Notes under the pieces: model-generated
The model's input: the letters and a program-made list of their open reading frames with translations, nothing else
Databases searched by the model: none
What the model was told of the DNA's origin: nothing
In this document: in pieces, positions 47,146 to 57,864 of the stretch
Numbering within the stretch: the first letter of the stretch is position 1
How the letters are laid out: each line of letters starts with the position of its first letter
Made by a program: the position numbers and the translations under genes
Source of the DNA: Calycina herbarum
Lineage: Eukaryota > Ascomycota > Leotiomycetes > Helotiales > Pezizellaceae
Assembly (NCBI GenBank): GCA_001414485.1
Contig: LLEY01000007.1
Span: 124,001 to 188,000, forward strand
Direction: 5' to 3'
DNA: 64,000 nucleotides

Positions 47146-47832
47146 CTAGGGTACAGTCTCTTTACCAACCAATAGGTCATATGTCGCTGCATACTTCATG
47201 TTGTAGTTTCCTTTTCCATCAAACCGATGCTCGCCCTTCTTCTTCTCGACATACCACATCGCACCATCCCGCACTCTCTGCCACTCAGTCACGCTAGAAC
47301 CAAGAGCTCTACCGTCGGCATCGAGTGTTTCAAGTGCCTCCCTCACCCAGCTTACACAATTCCATCCTCTCTGGCCTTGCCTGATCGGCACCCGGCGAAG
47401 GATGCTCAGAAGTCGATCCATCTTCTCTATCTTTCCAATCATGATACGAACAAGCAGCATACTTGTTGCCAGAAGAGTGACATCCCTCTCTTCAAAGAAC
47501 CACTCTGATTGACCAGCCGTAATCATTCGTTCCTTTGCGTGAAAGCGGAAACCCTGACGATTTTCCGTTTCAATTTTAGGTCCAATAAGTAAGCCCCAAT
47601 GATATTTAGCAAAAATTTGTCAGCGGCTGTCAAATTAGATAACTCAAGAACCGATTCCTCGATTAAGAATTTTTGCTTTGGCTCAGGATCTCCACCTTGG
47701 AGAACCAAAAACATGTATTCATCAAGTGCTCTATATCAAGGTTCTGACGTACGTATCTTCTCCTCCAGGCATTGTTGCTGCGCCTCCGCGGGCGTAAAGA
47801 ACAACATATAAACGATCCTTGTTGGATGGCAT
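47146..47832 (-). pseudogene. Conserved fungal hypothetical protein with an apparently lost splice acceptor
   Basis: Exon 1 starts at 47832 with MPSNKDRLYVVLYARGGAAT and ends at a GTACGT donor after GGEDT. The second exon reads YHWGLLIGPKIETENRQGFR, then FEERDVTLLATSMLLVRIMI, RRVPIRQGQRGWNCVSWVRE and a stop at 47146. I recall this as an unnamed conserved fungal family in which GKEDTYHW is continuous, so an intron should end just before TATCATTGG. There the DNA reads GCTAAATATC, so the expected AG appears as AA. Upstream and downstream AGs put the protein out of frame and into early stops. The rest of the frame is clean, so inactivation, if real, is recent. The function of the family is unknown to me. 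Confidence 0.6.
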
Positions 47833-48671
47833 TGTGATGATATGAATGATGGTATAAACAGTGGTATGAAATTGTATAGATAAGGGTAGGAAATTGTATA
47901 AACAATGATATGAAATGGTCTGAGCCTGCAAACCAGTTATGGTACAGATGAATGAAATGAAAATGGATGATTTTGGACTCTTGCTGAACACTTGTGTATC
48001 TGTGACCCCTTATATAGGAGAAGTAAACTCTCTTCGCCTGCCTTTCCAAATTTCTATCAGAGCACTCGTAGCGCTTTCCAACATTTTACCAACCCTAAGC
48101 TAGGGGCAAGAATTGCTATAATGCCCTATATCTGCCTCAGATTATCCGCGCGCATATTTAGCGACCACCAGCAGGCCGCGGCCGCCCTGTCTCACGTCAA
48201 GTTGATGGCCCGCTCCGCTCTTGAAAGAGGATTATGCTTTATTTGAGAGGCCTTCTTCAGGTTGAAACTTTACCAGGGGCTTACAGTTAGGAGAGAGCAG
48301 ATCCCCTCCTTTTGTTGGTAATTGTTGCTTCTTCTTGCTTGTTTAATATTTCGCAGCTTCCATCTAATACTACGCCCAACCGATTATATTTTCTTCAATG
48401 GCACTTGCAAAGAAGCGTGCGTATAGTCACTCGCTTAGGACAGTCTGTCAATGAACTTTGCTTTCCGTCACGGCTCGAAAGAGTCACAGTAAAACATGGG
48501 ATTTTGTCAATTCTGAATAGTAATAACTTACAGTATGAATTTTGGTAAACTGGAGAATCTGTCCCTTCAAGTTCAGGGTATAATGCAACACTCTCCATCT
48601 AAACATATGCGTTCTCAAGATTTGCGATTTATGCTTCTTGCTAATTGAAGCAGCCCACCAGGCCTACTAGC
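47833..48671. other. Intergenic, no gene seen
   Basis: This is upstream sequence of the preceding minus-strand gene, including loosely repeated tggtatgaaattgtat words near 47860-47920. No exon is supported. Confidence 0.45.
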
Positions 48672-49013
48672 CTACGCTTTATCAGGCAACTTTGCTAACC
48701 AAAGCTCCGGCCAATGAGTCGAAAGGTCCCAAAGCACCTTGAATTCCCAGTTTCCCCCCAAAGAACCTAGCACCTGAATAGGAAACACCCAAAATCCAAA
48801 AGCAGGCCTCACAGCCTTTCCCAAGTCTCCATCGGTGGTGGGAGGAGGTGTGCGGTCCAGGTCATAGAGATGTAGGTGAAAGATCTGTGTATGTTGTATG
48901 GAATTATACCATATCCTATCTCGAAGCTCTTTCGGGAGTTGAGGGAAAACATGGAACTTGATTTCAGTATTTTGAACTTGGGGAGGAGAAAAGGGCTGAA
49001 GATGAGAGGCCAT
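48672..49013 (-). CDS. Short 2EXR-domain protein, probably truncated
   Basis: The 113-residue frame carries IKFHVFPQLPKELRDRIW, the signature opening of the fungal 2EXR domain (F-x-x-FP-x-LP-x-ELR-x-x-IW). Complete members usually exceed 200 residues and the second half is not visible here, so the gene may be truncated or missing further exons. The end (WPELWLAKLPDKA) has no known motif. The function of 2EXR proteins is unknown. Confidence 0.6.
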   Translation of the reverse strand: MASHLQPFSPPQVQNTEIKFHVFPQLPKELRDRIWYNSIQHTQIFHLHLYDLDRTPPPTTDGDLGKAVRPAFGFWVFPIQVLGSLGGNWEFKVLWDLSTHWPELWLAKLPDKA

Positions 49014-49961
49014 TGTCTCGATTTTTCCCCTGTAATCTGGACTACTAGCAACTCTGCTTCGTGAAGAAGAAGTTCAATGCGGGACTGTGGTTTGCCGAAA
49101 TTTGTAGAGCAATATCGGTCGAAAATAAGCCCTTTTGGGGGAGGGGGGGGGGTGCCACCCCCTCAGATAGGTAAAGGAGGAGTATTTTCACGTATACTGA
49201 TAAGCAGCCTCAAAGGCTACTCAAAAGAGAGTTACGAATGAGACGCAAAGCCTTGGTAATTGAATTTTATTACTAGAAGAAGAAAATATATGGAAAATAC
49301 TCGTCCTCGTTCAATGTACTTATACTTATTTATATTCTTCCAATGCAGCAGTAATAATTGAATTGAATAATGCAACTTACAAGAATTACTTGAAATAAAC
49401 ATGATTCATCCATTTTAAGCATTCGAAGTCTTATCAAGCTACGAAATCAATTATTCTGGGGTTTTAAAACAATATCATCTAGTGGCTCTCGTTCAGGTAT
49501 ACGCTAAGAACACCCCGTTCTTCTCCAGGGGGTTAACTCATTCGACCGAGATTAATCCACAGTGCGGATAGTATTAATTCCTAGTTGAGAAGCTCTCAAT
49601 TGTCATATATTATAGAGGGATGACATGCCTCATCGAGAAACTGGAGGGAGGATTATGATTCATACTTAGGGCAGAGAACGAATCTCGATTCCATGAATGC
49701 AAAACTATGTCTCCATATGGCATCTCAAATACTTCCTATTCTCTCCCATCTTATACAGAGAAAAGTGCAAAAAGCCCCTCAAACGCCCCCTAGGTATTGC
49801 CAATGGTCAACTCCATATATCCCCTTCATTCCCCTTCCGCAAACCCGTAATCCAAGCAAAACTCCGCCACAAAAGCCAATTGGTACATTTCTGCCTTCCA
49901 TATTCACATTTATTTGTGTCGCATTCGTTCATTGTAGATTTTGCCCGAATCGAAGGTAAAT
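49014..49961. other. Intergenic between 2EXR and POLD4 genes
   Basis: A G run (gggggagggggggggg, about 49137-49152) followed by ccacccc could form a hairpin. No exon was seen. Confidence 0.45.
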
Positions 49962-50610
49962 CTAAGCCTCACCCACGGTGAACTTAGAGCTCATCAATTC
50001 ATCCACATGCGCCCGTTCAATCTTTGCATTTCCCTTCTCCTCTTCCTTTATCAAGACGGCGAGGACTTCGATGGGAGGATTGAGACCTAGGTTGTTGGCG
50101 CGATACCAGCGTTTCTGGCGGGCGGATCCTATTGCTGGCTGTGCGTATGTCAGTTCTCGATTCGATTCTTGACTTATCCCACCCCATTGAAGAAAGGGAG
50201 GAAGAGGGGTAACATACTCCATACTGAGAACTCATATCAAACAACCTCAAAATCTTCTCCTCCACACTAACATCCCCCTGATGAACCCTCGGCGCCTTCC
50301 TCTCCGCCTCTCGTTCTCGCCAGTATTTCTTGATCTGCAAATCAGTAATTTTACTTGCTCTTCCCTCTTCTTCGGTCTTGAATTTCGCGACCGCAGGGAG
50401 CTGCGCAACTTCCGGGAGCTTCGCGCCCTCCTCTACACTCTTCACTTCTGGTGCTGCGACTTCTTCGACTTTCTTAGGTTGGGAGGTGAGAGGTTTGCCG
50501 GGGATGTGGGTGGTTTTTGTTACTTTGTTGTTGGTGAAGGCAAGGGTCTTTTGGGTTCCTTTTGCGGCTGGGCCGCTGGATTTGCGGGTTGGGCGACGAG
50601 TTCCTGCCAT
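49962..50610 (-). CDS. POLD4: DNA polymerase delta subunit 4 (POLD4/Cdm1)
   Basis: This is the smallest accessory subunit of replicative DNA polymerase delta, which stabilises the holoenzyme. Two exons (50218-50610 and 49962-50138; intron 79 nt, GTATGT donor) give 189 residues in phase. The C-terminal conserved domain is clear: LQIKKYWREREAERKAPRVH, EEKILRLFDMSSQYGPAIGS, RQKRWYRANNLGLNPPIEVL. The N-terminal 90 residues are Lys/Pro/Glu-rich and probably disordered. They begin MAGTRRPTRKSSGPAAKGTQ; KGTQKTLAF resembles a PCNA-interacting PIP box (Q-x-x-L-x-F). Confidence 0.9.
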
Positions 50611-52093
50611 TTTGGAGGTTGTGAGGGGCTCCTGGAGTGGGTTGTGGTTGTGAGGAAAGTGCTGGGAGGGTTGATGTCGGGTTTGGAGGGGAGCTTGGGG
50701 AAGGGTGATGACGATTTGGGCAGGGAACTTTGTTACGAGTTAACAAGGCAACCGCGATGGCTTGGCGCTAGCTTATTCCAAGGGGGGACGGCCTTTGTTT
50801 CTTGTTTGGAATTGAATTGGAATTGACAGATTTATTGAGGTTGCGATTCCGGGTGCTGTTTGTTCTAGCCTTAAATCTGGTGGTCCTGCCAGGGACTAGA
50901 ACACTGTTACCAGAGTGAATGTTTTCAACAACAATTTGTTGCACATCGAAATCCCATTTCCCTCACTCATTCGTCATACTCTGGCATTCAATGAATTCAA
51001 ATGCGCCAACTCAACTCGCCTCATCGCTGGATTTCTATATATATATAATTTCAGCTGTGGATTTTGGTCGTCGTTGGGGCAAAATAGAAGTTCATGATGA
51101 AGCCTCGAATATTGGTGAATGTTGTAGTTATTCCAAGTAGACTGTCAAGTTTAAGTGAAGATGTCGAGGTTCAATGGTGATACTCACTAGATGTTAACTC
51201 AAATGTTTCATCTCAATTGATTGACACCTCTTCAGAGAAAGAACCACAAGCGATTCAATTCTTCTAGAGACTGTTGTCTTTCTATTGGTAGGTTACCTAC
51301 CAATAGTTCGAGTTTCGGAAATCCTTTAGTTGCGCACTGAACGATAGCTTTCTATCTCAAACGTGTGGATCGATTTCTTACTTCGTATTTGCTAGAGTAT
51401 TTACTGGTCTTAGGGATTTTAATTTTTGTGGGAAAAGTCATCAAATTATTTAAGATTTAAGTAACTCACAAATTACTCGCGACATTCTTAGCCCCCATAT
51501 TAAGATTGAGTAAGCCACGAGTTACTTGCGAGTAAGCCGTGAGTTATTGTAGTGAGTAAGTTGTCAATTGGTTTGCGAGTAAGCCACGAGTTACTCAGAA
51601 CCAACCAGTACGCCCACCATTATCCCTCCACATTGCTGAGGAAAAAATCACCCCGGAGGAGATTATCACACATTGTACATTGTAACATCGTAGATTCTTT
51701 TTATTTCCTCATGCACAACTCTCTCTATCTAACCGAGGGAATTCCTTCCTTCCAGAACCCTCGAGAAAAGCCATCAGCTTTTATTCATCTTTCAACGCCA
51801 CGTTCCATATTGGCAAATGTCCTAGCATGCTAGTGGAACCACAGAACGACACTCCAACTATCTTTCAATTTCGCCAGAGAGGAAGAAAAAGACAAATATA
51901 TTCTTTCTCTTTCTCTACCTCGTGGCCGTACGGGTTCTTTTTATCATCACTCTCCCATCCAACTGGACAAGGGGCACGTCAGTTGCAAAATATCCCACGG
52001 ATTGTGTTGAGCTTGTCAGCATCGTAGTTTCAGTCTCAAACAAACCCAGGTGAGATAGTGGCTTGAGTTTATCTACTCTACGTAAAATCTATT
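50611..52093. other. Intergenic with a diverged gagtaagccacgagttact repeat
   Basis: Between about 51470 and 51600 the words gagtaagccacgagttact, gagtaagccgtgagttatt and gagtaagttgtc recur, a diverged short tandem repeat. No gene is supported; frames at 51552-52027 have no motif. Confidence 0.5.
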
Positions 52094-54078
52094 TCAAGCA
52101 TACGCCTTCAAAGCCTCCGAAACAACACCAGTCATCTCCAGAACCTTCTCATCTTCCAGCCTCCTCCCAACACACTGTAAAGTAACAGGTGTCCCATGAT
52201 AAAACTCCGGATCATAATCAGCTTGTAAAGCCGCATCTTTCTCATTCAAAGCAGTCCAGTTCGTTCTCACTTTATCCAATTCCTTGTCCGCAAACGTAAC
52301 AGGGAAAGTGCAAACGGGATAATCTGGCATTCGTCAGTTCAAAAATTCCCAAAAAGGGGGGGAGTATTCACCTAACATATTAAATACCCCCGTGAAGTTC
52401 ACGCAGAAGATATCCGTTTGCGTAACTCCCAACCTGCCAAAAGAATTTAGCATACGTTTTCTAGTTCAACCAGAAGCCAAGAGAAGTGAGTAAGAATGGA
52501 ACTTGCCCCCCCCCACAATGGCAGTTCAAAAAAGTAGAGAAAGGGACAGGTTTCTCACCTAGGAGCAGTCCAAGGACTAGCCGGCAAAATAATTCCATCC
52601 ATAACCTTTCCCCCTTCCTTCGTCGCAGTGGCATTCCACCGATCCAAATACGCTTTCTGAAACGCATTTCTTCTAGTAATCATATCCCTTAACTTGGTGG
52701 GTCCCAAAGTTCCATGTTCCCCCACCTCATAAGCTTTTTCATAAGCCTTCATACTCCCAAAAACGGGCTCCTCATGCTTTCGTGTTAGTTCCAGGATTGC
52801 GGCGCCGCCTAGGGTGTAGAAGGAATTATTCATTTCAGCAGTCATTTCTGGATGGTCTTTAGGTGACCATTCGAAGACTTCGTGACCTGCTGCTTCCAAA
52901 GCTGCTTTTGTCATAGCGAGACCACGAACGATGGGGGGATGGACGCTGATTTCTCCATCGTTGTCGGAGATTATTCCAAAGCGGAGTTTCTTAGGCAAAA
53001 CGGTATTTTCTCGCCATGGGACGGCGAGGCATTTGGGGTCGAGGTTCCAGGGTGAGGATTGAGAGGAGAGAACGGCGCTGCAGTAGAGTTTTAGGGTTGA
53101 GAGGGAGCGGGACATGGGGCCGTTGTTGGAGTAGATGAAATCTTGACCTGAAATCCCGGATTTCGTACCATAGACTGGGAATCTTCCGAATCTAGCGGAA
53201 AAAATGGTGTTAGGATATGTATATGAAAGTTTTAGGTAGGGAACCTACGTAGGTTTTAATCCAAACAAGTGATTGAAAGAACTCGGAATTCGAATCGATC
53301 CTCCAATATCAGTTCCCACTCCCAAAGGACTTCCTCTCATAGCCAGAAGTACACCCTCTCCCCCACTACTTCCTCCTGAACTGGTGCCACTGTGATAAGC
53401 ACCATTTGTTTCTCCCCAAATATTGCTAATAGTTTCCATCATCATCATAGCAACAGGAACCGCAGTCTTGACATAAAAAACAGCACCAAGTTTCGCAAGA
53501 ATACTAACTAAAATAGTTTCTTGATCCGGAGTCGTGAATTCATTGGCGTAACATGCCATTCCCAGTGACGAAGGATGAGGAGGTGTGATCATACAGTCTT
53601 TTAGTGAGATGGGGAGACCGTGAAGTGGACCTATCACTTCACCAGTTTTCTCGAGATGGTCGTCGAGGAATTGAGCACGTTTGAGAGCTTCGGGGAATAG
53701 AATCTCGGTTAGACAATTTGTCTGATTCATAATTTAGCTTTTTTCTTCCATGGAAAAAAAAAGAAGTGGGGGGGGGGGGGGGGGGGGGGGTGGGGGGCTA
53801 CATACGAGTTGATGAGCAACAATACTTGCTTTACAAAAAGCCTTTGTGACTTGAACAGATGTCCACATCTTATTCTTAATCTTGAGAAGAATATCCTCCG
53901 CCTCCGTCTCAATAATTTCCAACTCCTCAACCGTGAAGTGTTTCGATGATTTCGGCACTGTTGTTAAATTCCTAGGAAGGTCCTTTAAAGACTCAGCCGG
54001 AAGGAGATATTCTTTCGGGATAGCATCTTCTCGACGTTTCAGCGCAATTGCTGCAATTTCTTTGTAGTGTTGCTCCAT
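52094..54078 (-). CDS. Amidase (amidase-signature family)
   Basis: This hydrolyses amide bonds through a Ser-cisSer-Lys triad. Five exons (53806-54078, 53249-53721, 52559-53191, 52372-52433, 52094-52323) give 556 residues in phase. The catalytic Lys is in PISLKDC (about residue 132). The cis-Ser lies in the Gly/Ser loop GTSSGGSSGGEG (about 209), and the nucleophile Ser in GTDIGGSIRIPSS (about 233). The length matches fungal acetamidase-type members (about 550). There is no signal peptide, so it is probably cytosolic. The exact substrate cannot be told. Intron 1 holds a 23-base G homopolymer on the plus strand, and introns 3 and 4 also carry C runs. The start is MEQHYKEIAAIALKRRED. Confidence 0.94.
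53768..53790. repeat. 23-base G homopolymer inside amidase intron 1
   Basis: An unbroken G run followed by tgggggg. The length is probably unstable and prone to sequencing error. Confidence 0.9.
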
Positions 54079-54788
54079 CTTGGATATACCTAGTGAGTGT
54101 ATGGGATGATTCAGCTGATCAGGTGGCGAATGTATTCGGTACTTGATGGCTTTAGGAAACGGGCGGAAGAAAGTACAAATACAAGACTTAAAGAAGAGTG
54201 GTTTCAAGTCGTTATCACGGCCATTATTCTTTCCCCGAACGGGCGAACTTGACTGAGAAGATATCGTCAGTGGGATATGATAGTGATGCAGTAGTTAGGC
54301 CAATGATAAGTGGGGGCTTCCGGGCTAGGCCGACATCGGTATATGAGCTAAAATCTACTTACATTGTGGCCGAGAAAGTCTTCGAGGTTCGATGACTTGG
54401 ATGACTCTTGTATTCTTGTTATTCTTTATTTTGTGTAACGGTTGTAATCCACCGACACGATTAACTGTCCAATTGTGGTTCGTGGTGGGCGAGAGTGCCT
54501 TCTTGGATGCATGCTCATACCGACCTTGCGGCAACAAGAGTGAATTAAAACAACTGATCGACGCAGCTTTGGTACTGTTCGCAATTGAAAACCAGAGAAC
54601 AGCATAGGCTAGACGAGAGGAAAGGGGGTTGAGAACTTGGTGCTAGAAATCCGGTTTCGCTCAAAAACATATCCATATATTCATTCATATAAATTAACAT
54701 CAACAAGAATAGAACCATCCAAGAAACACCAACGGGTAACTTCTCAACACCAATACACCTATGAAACTCCCATAAATAATGACGCTCC
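54079..54788. other. Amidase promoter and 3' flank of secreted-protein gene
   Basis: No gene was seen. The frame at 54392-54607 lacks any motif. Confidence 0.45.
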
Positions 54789-55407
54789 TCATGCGTAAAA
54801 AGGAATGGACCGTCTTGAAGTAAGCCCAGCAGCATCCGTATTCGCATTCAAAACACCAACATTCGAAATCAAAAGGTTAACTGCTGTATCGCTTCCAGCC
54901 CCGGCGATTTGTTGACCAGCCGCTTCACAGGCATGTGTGGAGATCTTGTTCGTGACGCTATTTGTAATTAGTTCAAGTTCTCGTAAATTGTTCGGAATAC
55001 ATACAAGGCGATGTTTCCAGCAGAGCCACGAGCACCGCCAAGGTCGGCCTTGCTAGCTGTGTTACTTGCTTGTGCGGTGGAGGTGCATGACGAGATGGCA
55101 GCTTTTTCTGCGGTGCTGAGTGTAGATGCATTTGCTCCTCCTGTACCGAGTTTGGCGATAGCTGCCATTGCAGCTGCCGGAATTGTGAGGGAGCTTTGGG
55201 ATGTTGCGCCAGCGAGGACAGTGGCAATGTTCTAAATACTGTGTTAGAATTCTGTTCTTCCAAGAATGACCACGCAGATCCAAGAAGGTTGAAATGACTC
55301 TCTTGGATTCTCTATATCTTTTCAACGGATCTACTTACTGTAGTGCTCAAAACAGAGGCCTGAGCAGTTGCGAAAATGCAAAGAAGAAGGTATGAAGAGT
55401 ATTGCAT
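54789..55407 (-). CDS. Small secreted alanine/serine-rich protein
   Basis: Three exons (55339-55407, 55005-55231, 54789-54957; introns 107 and 47 nt) give 154 residues in phase. Exon 1 is a signal peptide (MQYSSYLLLCIFATAQASVL). The mature part reads NIATVLAGATSQSSLTIPAA, ISSCTSTAQASNTASKADLG, GARGSAGNIAFVTNKISTHA and CEAAGQQIAGAGSDTAVNLL. Two Cys in the mature chain may pair. I recall similar small secreted proteins in ascomycetes but cannot name a function; cell-wall or surface location is inferred. The C-terminus (TSRRSIPFYA) lacks a GPI signal. Confidence 0.75.
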
Positions 55408-56328
55408 GGCTGCGGTTTGAAGAATAGAATATATAAAGAGTGTTAGGAGCGGTAAAAATTGAAATATATAAAAATTAAATGACCGGCCAGCGCTCTAAAG
55501 AAAGTGATGAGGATCGTAAAAAGATCGAAAGATGAGGTTGAACTTATACAATACCACAAGCAACAAACGGGGGATGTCCTTCGTGTTCGTGCGGCTACAG
55601 ATGCCTGCCCTGAACATTTTGACACGTCCGAAGTGCCCTGAGACCGCCCGATGGAGATTTTTAGAAGCGATAAAACGCCGCATTGGGTTAGTTCGTCTGA
55701 TCAGCACAATGGTGCGGAAGCATCGAACGACGAATTGTAAACAATATTCCCCAGAAATAAAGATCCCTTGGTCTTTTCTTGTCTGTTGAAACCTTTGTGC
55801 TTTTGTTTTACTTCATAAGCACAAGGTACGGTGCCACTTAATTTCAAAGTCAAAATTTGAAATCTCTGCCAACACCAAAACGGAAGCAAGGCCATAAAAT
55901 ATATGCAGAAATACATTAACGCATGGAAACGGGATTGAAGTTGAGTTTGAAAACTCTATTGAGATGGCAAACGCCATAAGGGAATGCAGTTTTTGGCCGA
56001 TTTAATGCGGGGTAGAAAAATATTTAATTGATGTATTCCGAAAGCAAGGCCACCTTCTTTGGAGAAATAGAGATAGGCCTGGCAATTGGAATTGTGTTGT
56101 TCTTCCATCATCTATAGACGTTCAACCCACGGAAGAGTGAGGAGTTGAACGCATATGCTCAAATGGGGTGTGGTTTGGTCTGGATTTATTCGCATCACGT
56201 ATGCTCGCAGGTATGAGGAGTCGAAGGCGGGATTCTATTCATCGATGTTGTAAAATGGGCCTAACTTCTTTGTATGCATGCCTATCCTGTTCCGCAGGGA
56301 CCGCCAACGCCATTCGTAAATTTATTTC
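55408..56328. other. Intergenic, no gene seen
   Basis: This is promoter sequence of the secreted-protein gene and the 3' flank of elongin C. No exon could be supported. Confidence 0.45.
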
Positions 56329-57072
56329 TCACGCTGGAATTTTCTTTTAGCAACAGCATTGTCGTGGGGAGAAGACCAACTTACTGTCCAGGAAATCCGC
56401 CGCCATCAACAACTCAAGACACAGCTCTGGTGGAATATCCATATCAAGAACATCCTCTTGATCCCGATTCTTGTAATTATAGTAGAAGTATTCCGCAACC
56501 TTTTCAAGGACGATTCCACTGTCGAGGGAAAGTTAGTAGCTTCTTCGGATTGTGTGTAGCAAATATAGACAACAAAGGCCAGGCTTGAGTCTCATATCAA
56601 GTGTAAAAGGCGTCACCCAGCGTCGCAACCTGCTCGATGGTTGTTTCGAGCAAGAGGTTCTGTCCGCAAAAGCTTGGATGTAATCATAGACTGCGAAGAT
56701 TTTATCTTCCCTTCCTTGTACGGTGGCCATGTTGAAGGTGGGGAGGATCCATTTTCCCGCAGGAAGGATTGGGAGGGAAATTCGGTGAACGTAGAACGTA
56801 CTTTATCTCTGCAAAAGTGCATCTTCCTGTTGCTGCTTCTGAGAAACCACCTATGCGCAACTGTCAGCAGAGTTCACAGGCAAGAGTATGCCCGATGAGG
56901 GGAGTGCTTCAAAGAAGGGAGAAGACGTACTCTTTGGGTCCAACATCCTTTTGATGGCGCCACTTGTGCACGCAGCCTCACGCAGGACGACGAACTCGAA
57001 TCCATCACTTGATATGAGTGTTACATACTTGCTGAGGCCTGAGCCGGCTCCTGCGTGTGAAGATTCCATCAT
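56329..57072 (-). CDS. ELC1: Elongin C (ELC1), four exons
   Basis: Elongin C is a Skp1-fold adaptor that links Cullin-type ubiquitin ligases and, in yeast, Rad7/Ela1 complexes to substrates. The four exons (56931-57072, 56802-56850, 56385-56518, 56329-56333) have introns of 80, 283 and 51 nt and total exactly 330 coding bases, or 109 residues (human 112). Conserved blocks appear in order: KYVTLISSDGFEFVVLREAA, SGAIKRMLDPKSGFSEAATG, then TFAEINGIVLEKVAEYFYYN and MDIPPELCLELLMAADFLDT. The last exon codes only the end of the Thr codon and the stop. The 283-nt second intron is unusually long for this window but has a TACTAAC branch. An upstream in-frame ATG at 57177 would add 35 residues without conservation. 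Confidence 0.9.
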
Positions 57073-57864
57073 GGATGCTGCGACGGTCGGTTTGGAAGAC
57101 GCGACCGAAGTTGTAGAGGAGCGTGTTGGTTGCCTGGCTTTAAGTACACCCCACTGGATAGGCTCGCACCCCACCAAAAGTAGAGCCTCGTCGAGGTCGC
57201 TCTTTGCATTCCTTCACAACCCACCGTTTTATATACTTCCACTCTTCCTCGCCGTTTCTAGGTTCTTCGATGCTTGTTTACGTCTCCCACTCAGAACCAA
57301 CCCGAGAAAACACCAGCCTAGCCAGCACCAGTCACAATTCAACCAGCGTTGGATTATGATTATGATTTGGGCCAGCCTCGTTGGTCTTCTCTTGCCGCTT
57401 CCATAGTTCCAAAGTTTGTGTCTCAGTCTTCTGTATTTGTGCTTATTGTCTTCTATGCGATGCCTCGTCACGCCAGCATCAACTCCTAGGGCCAGACCAG
57501 GCATACTCTTCCCCCCGCTTTATGGTATGAGTGTGCGTAGAAATCGATTTCTCGGACAAAAACAATCAGTTTTCGCTGAAGAATATTGGGGAATTGGGGG
57601 AGAAGCAGGCATAACTGGGACACTACAACAATTCCTTGATAGTATGAAAAATATTTGTCTCAATGTTTTGAAAGTTTCAATCGCCTCGCAATCTGTCTGG
57701 CGATGCGTCATTCTTGCTCTCTTTAGCAAGATTCATTTACGACTGGGAGTCTATAAGAGAGTGGATTTCCCGCGTCAGTTCGGGAGTACCATTGTCCAAT
57801 CCATCATTTCACACTGGGATCCTGAATACTTTAGTCCACTAGCAACTTCCAGTTTGAATCAGCC
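57073..57864. other. Region between divergent elongin C and Argonaute remnant
   Basis: This contains the elongin C promoter (TATA-like tatata near 57231). The plus-strand frame at 57416-57877 has no recognisable domain and was not called. Confidence 0.4.
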
